The notes under the pieces were generated by a model. It was not told where the DNA came from, ran no database searches, and worked only from the letters and a program-made list of their open reading frames with translations. From Corynebacterium suicordis DSM 45110 (GTDB lineage: Bacteria; Actinomycetota; Actinomycetes; Mycobacteriales; Mycobacteriaceae), in the NCBI RefSeq assembly GCF_015351405.1, contig NZ_JADKMY010000001.1, forward strand, positions 248,001 through 312,000: DNA of 64,000 nt, written 5' to 3'. Below are positions 10,008 to 18,456 of the stretch, piece after piece. Within the stretch, counting starts at the first letter, position 1, and each line of letters starts with the position of its first letter. A program made the translations under genes and the position numbers.

Positions 10008-10700
10008 ATGAGCTCCATGCCTGAAATCTCGGATCGCACCCGCCTGCTCGCAGTGGTATTTGCTGTGGTCATTGGATTGGCGGTGGCATCCGTGCCGCTG
10101 GTTGCGTCGATCTTCGCGCAGCCGGAAACCCCTCCCGCAGCCAGCCCCACGAGTGAAAGCCAAGGCGCGCAAGCGGATCAACCCGCCCCGAACGAAGCGC
10201 TGCGGGTGAACAACGTGGTGCCGTGCGTGCAGCAGGAGGGTGAGGGGTTGGCGTCGGACATTAAGGCCGATGCGGAGCTGGCCGAGGTGCGCCTTCCCTG
10301 CCTGACGGACGGAGGGAAGGAGAGCTCGCAGAGCTTGGCCGAGCAATTTGCGGGTAAGCCCACCGTGGTCAACGTGTGGGCGTGGTGGTGCGGTCCGTGC
10401 CGGCAAGAGCTGCCTATCCTGCAAGACGTGGCAGAAAACAATCCCGAGTGGAACGTGGTGGGCGTGCACCTGGATGCGAAGGGGCAGGCAGGCGTGGATT
10501 TCCTGGAGGAGCTCGGAGTGGATAACTTCCCCAGCTACCAGGATGGGAATCATGTTTTCGACGCCGCCACGAACATCCCCAAGGTAGTTCCGGTGACCCT
10601 GGTTTATCGGCCGGATGGTTCGCGCGCGGAGACCTTCGTGCGAACTTTTGATGACTCTGCACAAATGCAGCAATTGGTGAGCGAGGCGCTGGCGAAATGA
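10008..10700 (+). CDS. TlpA/ResA-like thiol-disulfide protein, membrane anchored
   Basis: 230-aa extracytoplasmic thioredoxin-fold protein with an N-terminal membrane segment (LAVVFAVVIGLAVASVPLVA), an Ala/Pro-rich linker and a redox motif WAWWCGPCRQELP. Two more cysteines occur before the fold (VPCVQQ and LPCLTD) and may form a structural disulfide. Likely reduces or isomerises disulfides in exported proteins. Its last four bases overlap the next gene (ATGA), so it is in one operon with nth, the Nudix hydrolase and the MarP-like protease, which itself needs a disulfide. Confidence 0.9.
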   Translation: MSSMPEISDRTRLLAVVFAVVIGLAVASVPLVASIFAQPETPPAASPTSESQGAQADQPAPNEALRVNNVVPCVQQEGEGLASDIKADAELAEVRLPCLTDGGKESSQSLAEQFAGKPTVVNVWAWWCGPCRQELPILQDVAENNPEWNVVGVHLDAKGQAGVDFLEELGVDNFPSYQDGNHVFDAATNIPKVVPVTLVYRPDGSRAETFVRTFDDSAQMQQLVSEALAK

Positions 10701-11515
10701 CCGATTACACACAAGAGCAATGGTTAGAGGCCGCGCGCCAGCAACCTGAGTTGCCTACAAACGTGCCTGAGTGGTTGCGTCGCTTTGCGGAGGCGGCACT
10801 TAGCGGAAACCTGCAGGAGACCATCGGCGATGCGGCCCGGAAGGTTCCGCAGGCCGATGCCCAGGGAAACCCGCCCCGGTATTCCGCGGTGTTGGTGCTG
10901 GTGGAGGGCGATGCTGATTTCGCGCCGGGCGATGAACCTTTTCCTTCTGATGCCGCCCTCTTGCTGACCCACCGGGCCCCGAGCATGCGCGAGCACTCCG
11001 GGCAGGTTGCCTTTCCGGGTGGCAGCAGAGAGGCGCAGGACGCGGGGCCCATCGATACCGCGCTGCGCGAAGCATGGGAAGAGACTGGGCTGGATCGCGC
11101 GAGTGCGCTTCCCCTGGCGGTCATGGAGCCCATCTATATTGACCGCTCCAACTTTGCGGTGATCCCCGTGCTGGCGTATCTGGCCGAACCCAGCGAGCTG
11201 TACCCCGCCAGCGGGGAAAATGATTGGGTGAAGATGGTGCCCATCGCCGAGCTGGTGGATCCGGATAAGCGTTTCTGGCTGGGCTTTCAGAAGTGGCGCG
11301 GGCCGGCCTTTGACCTGCGCGGAATGGTTCTGTGGGGCTTTACCGGATCCGTGGTGACCGCCATGCTGGAGATCGCCGGATGGGCCAAACCCTGGGGAGA
11401 GGACACCGAGCCCATGGGGTTGATGGAAGCGCTGCAGCGATCTGAGAATAACGAGGCTCTGAGCAGCTTGAGCGAGAGCTTTCGCCGCGCAGGAGACACT
11501 GGAGGAGCCCCATGA
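10697..11515 (+). CDS. Nudix hydrolase, probable CoA pyrophosphatase (NudL-like)
   Basis: 272-aa protein with the family-specific motif LLTHRAPSMREHSGQVAFPGG, which marks the CoA-pyrophosphatase (UPF0035) branch, followed by the Nudix helix ALREAWEETGL. The glutamate usual at the start of the generic Nudix box is not conserved, as in other NudL proteins. Expected reaction: CoA to 3',5'-ADP and 4'-phosphopantetheine. The N-terminal 60 residues are an actinobacterial extension. It overlaps the thioredoxin-like gene and the protease gene by 4 bp each. Confidence 0.88.
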   Translation: MTDYTQEQWLEAARQQPELPTNVPEWLRRFAEAALSGNLQETIGDAARKVPQADAQGNPPRYSAVLVLVEGDADFAPGDEPFPSDAALLLTHRAPSMREHSGQVAFPGGSREAQDAGPIDTALREAWEETGLDRASALPLAVMEPIYIDRSNFAVIPVLAYLAEPSELYPASGENDWVKMVPIAELVDPDKRFWLGFQKWRGPAFDLRGMVLWGFTGSVVTAMLEIAGWAKPWGEDTEPMGLMEALQRSENNEALSSLSESFRRAGDTGGAP

Positions 11516-12723
11516 GCGGGTCGTTGATCGTTGACATTGCGCTGGTGGCGCTGGCTTTCGGAGCGATGATCTACGGCTGGCGCCAAGGCGGGTACTCCGC
11601 GCTGCTGAGCCTGGTGGGAGTGCTGCTGGGCGGCTATTTGGCCATCATCTCGCTCCCGGCGTTGCTGAACTTTGCCACGGATCAGGGGATGGAAAGCCAG
11701 GGTTCGCGTTTCGTGATCTCACTGGCGATGATCACGGTCGGGGTAGTGCTGGGATATGCCGTGGGCTCTGGCCTCGGCCTGCGCTTGAGAGACCGGATCA
11801 AGACCCGCGGGATGCTCCAGGCGGAGTCCGCCGTGGGTGCTGTGGTGCAGGTATTCACCACGTTGGTGGTGGTGTGGTTGATTCTGGTCCCACTGGTGGG
11901 AACCCGGGATAGCGAATTCGCGCGCTCCGTGAAGGGTTCCACGGTGCTCTCCGGTGTGGAATCCGTGGTGCCGGGATACTTCAAGAACCTGCCGGCCCGC
12001 GTGGCGGGATACTTCAGCGAAAGTGGCTTCCCCATCATCACGGATCCGCTGGAAAGCCTCCCACAAAAGGAAGTGGATCCGCCGAATCCTGAGCTCCAGG
12101 GTTCACCCGTGGTGCAGGCCGCGCGGGGATCAATCGTGCGCGTGGTGGGAGAGGCCGAGCAATGTAGCCGTTTGCTGCAGGGCACCGGCTTTGCGGTCAC
12201 TCCGGACACGATCATGACGAACGCCCACGTGGTGGCAGGCACGGACAGGGTCAAGCTGGACACCGTGGATGGAATGATCAACGCCACCGTGACCTACTAC
12301 AACCCGAAACAGGACGTGGCCCTGCTGAAGGCGGAAGATGGAGCCACCTTCACGCCCCTGAAGTGGGCGAATCAGCTGGGAGCACCTGGCGATAACGCCA
12401 TCGTGCTGGGCTTCCCCCACGGTGGTCCGTTCCAGGCGTCCCCCGCGCGCATCCGCGAGCTCTTCACCGTGAGCGGGCCGGATATCTATGCCGATGCCCG
12501 CGTGGATCGCCAGGCCTATGCCGTGCGCGGCAGCGTGGTGCAGGGCAACTCCGGTGGCCCGCTGATCAATGAGCGCGGGGAAGTCCTAGGTTTGATCTTT
12601 GGCGCGGATGTGAACCAGACCGAGACCGGTTATGCACTCAGCCGCAGCGAAGTGATGAACCAGGTGGGCGATGCCGCTGCCTGGGATGACCAGGTGGAGA
12701 CAGGCGCGTGCGTGCTGCATTAG
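11512..12723 (+). CDS. MarP-like membrane serine protease (CvpA domain + trypsin fold)
   Basis: 403 aa: an N-terminal CvpA/colicin-V-like region with four membrane segments (about residues 5-130) and an extracytoplasmic chymotrypsin-fold protease. The triad is visible in TNAHVVAG (His), KQDVALLK (Asp) and VQGNSGGPL (Ser). Cysteines in EQCSR and GACVLH flank the protease domain and match the regulatory disulfide known in M. tuberculosis MarP (Rv3671c), which is required for survival of acid and oxidative stress. Starts within the stop of the Nudix gene; followed by a convergent hydrolase gene. Confidence 0.92.
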   Translation: MSGSLIVDIALVALAFGAMIYGWRQGGYSALLSLVGVLLGGYLAIISLPALLNFATDQGMESQGSRFVISLAMITVGVVLGYAVGSGLGLRLRDRIKTRGMLQAESAVGAVVQVFTTLVVVWLILVPLVGTRDSEFARSVKGSTVLSGVESVVPGYFKNLPARVAGYFSESGFPIITDPLESLPQKEVDPPNPELQGSPVVQAARGSIVRVVGEAEQCSRLLQGTGFAVTPDTIMTNAHVVAGTDRVKLDTVDGMINATVTYYNPKQDVALLKAEDGATFTPLKWANQLGAPGDNAIVLGFPHGGPFQASPARIRELFTVSGPDIYADARVDRQAYAVRGSVVQGNSGGPLINERGEVLGLIFGADVNQTETGYALSRSEVMNQVGDAAAWDDQVETGACVLH

Positions 12724-12759
12724 GTGTATTTTTGTGCCAGCTTGGGGGGGCTACTTGGG

Positions 12760-13683
12760 CTAGGCCCGCTGGGAGATGAGCTCGGCCACTGCCTGCGGAT
12801 CCTCGATGTGCGGGTAATGCCCCACCCCGTAGAGCAGCACAGAATCCGTGGATTCGTGAGAAGAGCGCGCCAGTGATTTCTCCGTGATGCGCGGGTTGTA
12901 GCCCGGATCCATACTTCCCTCCACCGCCAGCACAGGCGCGGCGATGGCATCGGGGAAGGAACGGTTGAAAATGATGCCCTCGGGGCGCAAACGCACGCGG
13001 AACAGCCAGCGCTGATATTCCCGCGAGAGGTGAGCAACCTTGCTGGCTTGCATCGCATCTCGACGCCACCGCGCGTGCTTCCGATATGCGTCCGTATCCC
13101 GGAATCCCGGGCCCACGGCACTGCGGAAGAGCCTTTCCGTATGGGCGGCATCATCTTTGACTAGGCGTGTCTCGGTGACGCGGGGGAGCTGAGCTCCCAA
13201 GATGCGGCTGGCCCGGTTCCAGTTATTCAACGGGCTCCCCACGATGCCATTGGTCTGCACGATGGGATGAGCCGAAGACAAGGTGATGATCCCGCGGACC
13301 CGCTCTGGCTCATGAGCTGCCAGGGTCCATGCGACCAACCCGCCGTAGCCATGGCCCACCACCAGCGCATTGACGTATCCCAGGCCGCGGATCACCCCGG
13401 CCATATCGGAGGCGGCGGTGGTGAGATCGTAGCCACGTGGGGTCTTATCCGAACGCCCATATCCGCGCAGATCCACCGCAGCCACGCGCAGTTGCTCCGG
13501 GTAGAGCTGGGTGGAGGAGAGCTGCGTCATCACGTCCGAAAAATCGAAACAGCCACCGCCAAAGCCGTGGATCAGGAGCACCAAAGGCGCATTGCGGGGA
13601 CCTTGGACCTGGACATGAATTCGCACGCCCCGGGAGTGGACATAAGTCGACTCAGGGGCGTGCGAAGGAATATCTGCTGTCAC
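12760..13683 (-). CDS. alpha/beta hydrolase, EphE-like, nucleophile position is glycine
   Basis: 307-aa alpha/beta-hydrolase fold protein of the epoxide hydrolase/haloalkane dehalogenase type: oxyanion-hole HGFGGG (39-44), DLRGYGRSDK, an acid in VEGSMDPGYNP and a C-terminal histidine in YGVGHYPH. At the nucleophile elbow the sequence is GHGYGG (110-115), so residue 112 is Gly where Asp or Ser is required; the codon is GGC. Its position next to marP matches M. tuberculosis ephE (Rv3670). It may be a non-classical or non-enzymatic member. GTG start with AGGAAA upstream; 15 bp upstream of the holin-like gene's stop on the same strand. Confidence 0.82.
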   Translation of the reverse strand: MTADIPSHAPESTYVHSRGVRIHVQVQGPRNAPLVLLIHGFGGGCFDFSDVMTQLSSTQLYPEQLRVAAVDLRGYGRSDKTPRGYDLTTAASDMAGVIRGLGYVNALVVGHGYGGLVAWTLAAHEPERVRGIITLSSAHPIVQTNGIVGSPLNNWNRASRILGAQLPRVTETRLVKDDAAHTERLFRSAVGPGFRDTDAYRKHARWRRDAMQASKVAHLSREYQRWLFRVRLRPEGIIFNRSFPDAIAAPVLAVEGSMDPGYNPRITEKSLARSSHESTDSVLLYGVGHYPHIEDPQAVAELISQRA

Positions 13684-13698
13684 AGCCGGAAAGGTTTC

Positions 13699-14211
13699 CT
13701 AGGTGTAAAGGCCTGGATCCTGGGTGAGGGAACGGCTGGAGTTGGAGTTGCTTGGCAGCACCTGCTTCAGCTCATTGACAGACTTGATGGTCTTCTCAGG
13801 CTTCTTCACGCCCTTGACCTGCTTCAGACCAACCAGCGCGAGGCCAGCGACCAGCAGCAGCATGATGATGAAGACGATCAAGAAAGCGAGCCAGCGAGGC
13901 AGGAAGGTGTCCAGCGCCTCAGCAATGGTGAAGAAGAGGAAGAAAGAGCTGTACGCCAAGATAACTGCAGCTGCAGCGAACAGTCCACCAGCGATGCCGG
14001 CCTTCTTGGCGGAGGCAGCAACCTCGGTCTTAGCGAGTTCGACCTCAGAGCGCACCAGTGAAGAGATCTGTGCGGAAGCATCCTTAACCAGATCGCCGAT
14101 GCTGCCCTGACCTTGTGCGTGGGCGTCTACATCAGACAGAGGGATAGCAGTGACCTCAGGGTTAAAGCTATCGCGGTCGGTGTAGAGACCTTCACCTTGA
14201 TTCTTGCTCAC
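13699..14211 (-). CDS. phage-holin-like membrane protein (Holin-X/DUF1469, Rv3669-like)
   Basis: 170 aa. An N-terminal soluble helix (DLVKDASAQISSLVRSEVELAK) precedes two adjacent membrane segments (GGLFAAAAVILAYSSFFLF and WLAFLIVFIIMLLLVAGLAL) and a basic tail with KQVKGVKKPEKTIKSVNELK. This is the actinobacterial Holin-X superfamily III layout; these are chromosomal proteins of unknown function rather than phage lysis genes. The GTG at 14211 is preferred, with CTGGAG upstream; a longer frame to 14394 would run into the promoter of the divergent gene. Probably co-transcribed with the downstream hydrolase. Confidence 0.8.
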   Translation of the reverse strand: MSKNQGEGLYTDRDSFNPEVTAIPLSDVDAHAQGQGSIGDLVKDASAQISSLVRSEVELAKTEVAASAKKAGIAGGLFAAAAVILAYSSFFLFFTIAEALDTFLPRWLAFLIVFIIMLLLVAGLALVGLKQVKGVKKPEKTIKSVNELKQVLPSNSNSSRSLTQDPGLYT

Positions 14212-14312
14212 GGAAAAACTCCAGTAATTTTTGAGTTGCTTAGCAGATTGACTCTCCCTAGTTTGCCAGACCGTTCGAGAGAATGCGCGAAAGGGTGAAT
14301 TATCGTTGTGGC

Positions 14313-15101
14313 ATGTCTGACCCGCACATGAGCACTGACCCGCTGGAACCGCTGACCCATCTCCCCGGTGTGGCGGACGCGGTGGCCCAGGCAAACGACT
14401 ATGTGGCGCGAGTCCACCGCCACCCCGCTAACCTTCGCGGCTGGGACATCACCGGTGCCGAGTCCGTCCTGCGAGGCGCGCGGGCATCTGCACAACTGGA
14501 TGGGGGATCACCGTGGTTACCCGAAGACGGCCAGGTGGAGGATCCCGTGCTGGCCGGTTCCTTGCGGGCAGCCGAGCTTTTGGCCCCGGATGGAATTACC
14601 GACACCCAGGTCACCTGGCGCCGAGCTCCGCTGCAGGTCATCGCGAGGATCAACTCAGTGGCCAGCCCGCAGATGTCCGATGAAGCCTTCCGGGCGAAGG
14701 CTGCGCGCTCAGCGGAATTCTTGGTGCCGGGCAGGCCAAAGCGGGCTACTGATGGGCGTTTGCAGCTGCTGGGGAAGCTGATCAGTGGTGGCACCAAGGT
14801 CAACTCTGTGGTGCTGTCCGCGATTATTCACGGAGAGCTGCTCACGCTGGAGCCCTTCGCCGATGCCAATGGCGTGACTGCGCGGGCATGTTCCCGGCTG
14901 GCCACGATCTCTGGGGGGCTGGATCCGCGTGGCTTGGGGGTCCCGGAAGTGTGGTGGAATCGTAAGCGGGAGCTGTATCGCCAGCGTGCCGAGGGTTTCG
15001 CTTCGGGTACCCCGGAAGGGGTGGCGCAGTGGATCATCTTCCACGCGGAGGGGCTTTCGGAAGGCTCGTTGGAGGCCAAGTCCATCGCCGATTCCAAGTA
15101 G
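14313..15101 (+). CDS. Fic-like protein with degenerate active site
   Basis: 262 aa. Residues 169-196 align with the Fic helix: IIHGELLTLEPFADANGVTAR lines up with the Fic pattern H-A-x-F-E-x-I-H-P-F-x-D-G-N-G-R-x-x-R, but the catalytic His is Glu180, Gly is Ala185 and the first Arg is Val188. SAQLDG at 59-64 occupies the place of the N-terminal inhibitory (S/T)xxxE(G/N) motif. AMPylation of the usual kind is therefore unlikely. It is the positional counterpart of mycobacterial Rv3662c, which is described only as hypothetical to my knowledge. TATCGT (14301-14306) 6 nt before ATG suggests a leaderless start. Confidence 0.75.
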   Translation: MSDPHMSTDPLEPLTHLPGVADAVAQANDYVARVHRHPANLRGWDITGAESVLRGARASAQLDGGSPWLPEDGQVEDPVLAGSLRAAELLAPDGITDTQVTWRRAPLQVIARINSVASPQMSDEAFRAKAARSAEFLVPGRPKRATDGRLQLLGKLISGGTKVNSVVLSAIIHGELLTLEPFADANGVTARACSRLATISGGLDPRGLGVPEVWWNRKRELYRQRAEGFASGTPEGVAQWIIFHAEGLSEGSLEAKSIADSK

Positions 15102-15121
15102 GGCTGGTGTGGCGCGGTCTT

Positions 15122-15922
15122 TTAGGCGTCGTCTTCCCGAAAACGGAACCACATGGCCAGGCCGGCGGCTACCGCACTCAACAGGGCCAACGTCGCGCCC
15201 GCGCCGGCCAGCACTGCACCTTGGGCGAAAAGCGGTTCTGGCTTAACGAATCTTTGGATCGGCCATCCCTGCTCCGTGGCGTATTTGCGCAGCGGGCGGT
15301 CGGGATTCACGGCATGCGGATTTCCCACCAGGTGGAGCATCGGGAGATCCGTGAAGGAATCCGAATAGGCATAGGATTTATCCAGGTCGTAGCCGTTTTC
15401 CAGCGCCAGAACCTTGAGCTTGTCCACCTTGGCCTGGCCCTTGTTGAAATGCGCCACCCCGCCGGTGAACAGGCCATCCGCCACTTCCAGTTCGGTGGCA
15501 ACCAGCAGGTCAGCCCCCAATTCCCTGGCGATAGGCTCCACGATCACCGAGGGGGAGGCGGTCACGATCGCCACGTGGTGACCCTGTTGCTGATGCTCCT
15601 CGATGAGCGCGCGAGCCTCGGCGTAAATATAAGGCGTGATGACATCCTGCAGCGCGTCTTGGGCTACGTCGCGCAGAGCGGATTCCTCGCGATCCCGAAT
15701 CATTCCCAGCAGGGCATCTTTGGTGGCATTCATGTTTTGCTCGGTGTGCGTGGTGAGCATGTAATTGCCCAGGAGCGCCATCATGCGCAGCACGTCTGGG
15801 GTACCGATGAGCCCTCGCTCTGCCAGTGGCCGACCGTAGGCCATTGATGCGCTGGTATCGATGATCGTCTTGTCGAGATCGAATATCGCGAGGATCCGAC
15901 CTTGCCCATTGCCTGTGGTCAC
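15122..15922 (-). CDS. HAD-IB family hydrolase, SerB-like (Rv3661-like)
   Basis: 266 aa with HAD motif I FDLDKTIID, motif II IVTASP, and motifs III/IV around KLKVLALENG and SYAYSDSFTDLPML. The cap is helical as in phosphoserine-phosphatase-like HAD-IB enzymes. A C-terminal membrane segment (GAVLAGAGATLALLSAVAAGLAM) anchors it. Substrate unknown; the homologue next to tad/ssd genes has been proposed to affect pilus or septum functions, but I see nothing here that decides. GTG start at 15922. Divergent from the Tad operon. Confidence 0.85.
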   Translation of the reverse strand: MTTGNGQGRILAIFDLDKTIIDTSASMAYGRPLAERGLIGTPDVLRMMALLGNYMLTTHTEQNMNATKDALLGMIRDREESALRDVAQDALQDVITPYIYAEARALIEEHQQQGHHVAIVTASPSVIVEPIARELGADLLVATELEVADGLFTGGVAHFNKGQAKVDKLKVLALENGYDLDKSYAYSDSFTDLPMLHLVGNPHAVNPDRPLRKYATEQGWPIQRFVKPEPLFAQGAVLAGAGATLALLSAVAAGLAMWFRFREDDA

Positions 15923-16129
15923 GCCTCCAATTTACGCCCCATCCGTCACATTTGTCACAACTTTTAGGGGTTATCCACAAATCTTCTCTTTTTCTCGACG
16001 CCAACTTCGCACTTATCCACAGATCCTTCCTGACCTCTACTGGTGCCCATTCAGGTTTGCCAGAGTGAGTGCATGGGTTCAGCGAATGTTGGGTTGTGCG
16101 GTTATTGGATTGTGCAAGGGGGATGAGAA
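15923..16129. promoter_or_regulatory. divergent intergenic region upstream of tad operon
   Basis: 207 bases holding promoters for the HAD gene and the Ssd/Tad operon. The left part has TCACATTTGTCACAACTTTT, a direct repeat of GTCACA with 9-bp period, and two copies of TTATCCACA (15971 and 16013 regions), a DnaA-box-like nonamer; spacing is about 42 bp. No ORF. Confidence 0.4.
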
Positions 16130-17245
16130 GTGAAGGTTCGGAATTCGGAGCCGAGGGTCAGAGATTTGAGTCTGCGACCCATCGCTATCAACGTGGATGA
16201 GCCGCAGTGGATGGAGGAAGCCAAACTGGTGGCGGTGGCCACTGGGCGCTCACATGCGCCGGTGGAGGATGATCTCACAGATTTGGTGGATAACCCCAGG
16301 TGGGGCAGCAATGGGGTGATCCTGCTGACTGATAAGGCCTTGCCGCACGCGGAATCCATCCCGCGGCTGACAGTGGTGCGGGTGGATGAAATCATGCGGG
16401 ATTGCCCCAGCGATGCCACCTTGGAATTAGTGGAGCGGGTGGGCAGCCAGGATCCACTGCGCATCGCGGTGGTGGGAGCTCATGGAGGGGCGGGAAGTTC
16501 CGTATTCTCAGCCGGCTTGGCCGCTGCTATCGAGAGCATCTTGGAAGAAGACGTGCTGGTGGTGGACAGAGATCCGCATTCCCAAGGCTTGGCCACTGTG
16601 CTGGGCGTGGAAAACCAGCCGAGCTGGGTGAGCACGGATCCCAATGCGGAGACGAGCGAAGAGCGATTACTGCAGAACTGCGCGGTGCTGGGCAATGTCA
16701 GCGTGTTGAGCCGTACTGCGAGAGCCCGGTTGTATGGCCCATGGGATCCGAACGATGAGCTTTCCATCGCCGGGCTTTCCCGAATGCTCCCGCGCACCCA
16801 TCTGGTGGTGGATTGCGGGAGGACTCTGCCACATGGCGAGGAATGGGAACAACAGTGGGAGGACTGTGCGCCGGATGCGGTGATCGTGGTGAGTGCGCAA
16901 AACGTATCCGGAATTGTGGCAGCAAAGGATGTGCTGGATCTCTGTGCTGATCAGGGCGTTTTTCCTGGGTTGTCTGTAATGAGGAAGCTTCGCGACGGTG
17001 GGTGCAGCTACGGAATGGTGTTGGCTTTGCTGGGTCGCGAACCTGATGCGAGCTGGACACATGATCCGAATTTGGTTTACGACCTCGATCGCGGCGCGCT
17101 CAACGTAACGTCCTCACCCCTAGCTAAAGCAGCGCGGAAGATCGCCGTGGAGATCATTGCCTGCCGGATGGATGGCGCAGCGCAGCTTGGTGATGCGGCG
17201 CAGCTGAATGGGACAGCGCAGTTGAGTGTGCAGGTACGGCGATGA
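16130..17245 (+). CDS. CpaE/Ssd-like MinD-superfamily protein
   Basis: 371-aa protein of the septum-site-determining-like family (M. tuberculosis Ssd, Rv3660c). An N-terminal receiver-like domain is followed by a ParA/MinD fold with a deviant Walker A, VGAHGGAGSSVFSAG, and LVVDRDPHSQGLAT. Such proteins localise Tad machinery or modulate division. GTG start at 16130 with a strong AAGGGGGATGAG upstream. The C-terminal 20 residues are an Ala/Gln-rich near-repeat (GAAQLGDAAQLNGTAQL). Overlaps tadA by 4 bp. Confidence 0.88.
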   Translation: MKVRNSEPRVRDLSLRPIAINVDEPQWMEEAKLVAVATGRSHAPVEDDLTDLVDNPRWGSNGVILLTDKALPHAESIPRLTVVRVDEIMRDCPSDATLELVERVGSQDPLRIAVVGAHGGAGSSVFSAGLAAAIESILEEDVLVVDRDPHSQGLATVLGVENQPSWVSTDPNAETSEERLLQNCAVLGNVSVLSRTARARLYGPWDPNDELSIAGLSRMLPRTHLVVDCGRTLPHGEEWEQQWEDCAPDAVIVVSAQNVSGIVAAKDVLDLCADQGVFPGLSVMRKLRDGGCSYGMVLALLGREPDASWTHDPNLVYDLDRGALNVTSSPLAKAARKIAVEIIACRMDGAAQLGDAAQLNGTAQLSVQVRR

Positions 17246-18456
17246 ATTCCCGGTTAGCGCAGTGGCGCAGGAAACGATCCTCGGGGGATTCGGTGGGGGA
17301 ATTGGCGGAAGATTCGCTGGCACTGCACGGAACTGATCCCACCCATCGCGTGCAATGGGAGCTGGCCAAGCGCGGCATCACCGCGCCCAGCATGGACGCG
17401 ATCGTGGATGTGCTCAGCGAGATGCCCGATTATGACTGCTCCCACATCGTGGAGGCCGCGCGCCGGGTGGAGCACGACTTGTCCGGTTTGGGGCCACTGG
17501 CGCAGGCCTTGGCGGATCCCCAGGTGACAGATGTGGTGCTCAATCCCAACGGTGACGTGTGGCGAGATCGAGGTCAAGGCATGGAGCTGCACGCGGATGT
17601 GCGGGTCAATCCGCAGGAAATCAGGGATATCGCGGTGAACTTGGCCTCTCGCTGCGGGGTTCGCCTGGATGATGCTTACCCCTTTGCGGATGGTGTCCTC
17701 ACGGATCTGCCTTGCGGTGTGCAGTGCGATGCGATCCGCGTGCATGCCGTGCTTTCTCCACCTGCCGCCGATGGAGCCAGCATCAGCCTCCGCGTGCTCA
17801 AACAGAGCCAGTGGACACTCCATTCCCTCGTGGAGAGCGGGCTCATGTCTGCCGAGGTGGGGGAAATGGTGGAGGAAGCCATTGCGCAGCGGAAGAATTT
17901 TCTAGTAAGTGGAGGCACGGGAACTGGCAAGACCACGCTCCTGGCTTGTCTCATCAGCGTGGTGGCCCCTGATCAGCGCATCGTGATGGTGGAAGATACC
18001 CCGGAGTTGATGCCCACTCATCGCAATCTGGTCAAGTTGGTCACGCGGAAGGAAAACGCCGACGGGTGCGGTGGGATTGGCATGCAGATGCTGGTCAAGC
18101 AGTGTTTGCGAATGCGTCCGGATCGCATCGTGGTGGGAGAAGTGCGAGGGGCGGAGATCGCCGATCTATTGGTGGCCTTCAACACTGGCCATGCGGGGAG
18201 TGCCGGGACGATTCACGCGAATAGCGCTCAAGCAGTGCCGGGCAGGCTCCTGGCCTTGGGGGCTATGGCGGGGATTCCTGCGGAGGCGACAATCCGCCAA
18301 GTGCTGGATGGGATTGATCTCTTACTGCACCTCGAGCGGAAGAACGGCAAGCGGGAACTCGCGCAGATCGGTTATTTTCATCCGTGTGCCAAGGGGCTTG
18401 AAGTGCGGTTTCTATGGGAGCGCGGGCCAGCTCCTGGACGGATGACAGCGGCATGA
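17242..18456 (+). CDS. tadA: Tad pilus assembly ATPase (TadA/CpaF)
   Basis: 404-aa type II/IV secretion hexameric ATPase that powers Flp/Tad pilus assembly. It carries Walker A SGGTGTGKTTLL, the Asp box MVEDTPEL, Walker B-region PDRIVVGEVRGAE and the His box TGHAGSAGTIHAN. The N-terminal domain (residues 1-110) is a helical region usual for CpaF. It overlaps the Ssd-like gene upstream and the TadB/C gene downstream by 4 bp each, so the four assembly genes are translationally coupled. Confidence 0.93.
   Translation: MNSRLAQWRRKRSSGDSVGELAEDSLALHGTDPTHRVQWELAKRGITAPSMDAIVDVLSEMPDYDCSHIVEAARRVEHDLSGLGPLAQALADPQVTDVVLNPNGDVWRDRGQGMELHADVRVNPQEIRDIAVNLASRCGVRLDDAYPFADGVLTDLPCGVQCDAIRVHAVLSPPAADGASISLRVLKQSQWTLHSLVESGLMSAEVGEMVEEAIAQRKNFLVSGGTGTGKTTLLACLISVVAPDQRIVMVEDTPELMPTHRNLVKLVTRKENADGCGGIGMQMLVKQCLRMRPDRIVVGEVRGAEIADLLVAFNTGHAGSAGTIHANSAQAVPGRLLALGAMAGIPAEATIRQVLDGIDLLLHLERKNGKRELAQIGYFHPCAKGLEVRFLWERGPAPGRMTAA

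Noticed and set aside
13699..14211. Holin-like gene as sign of a prophage
   Set aside because: It lies in a core block conserved with mycobacteria, with no phage genes or att sites nearby; Holin-X proteins are chromosomal membrane proteins.
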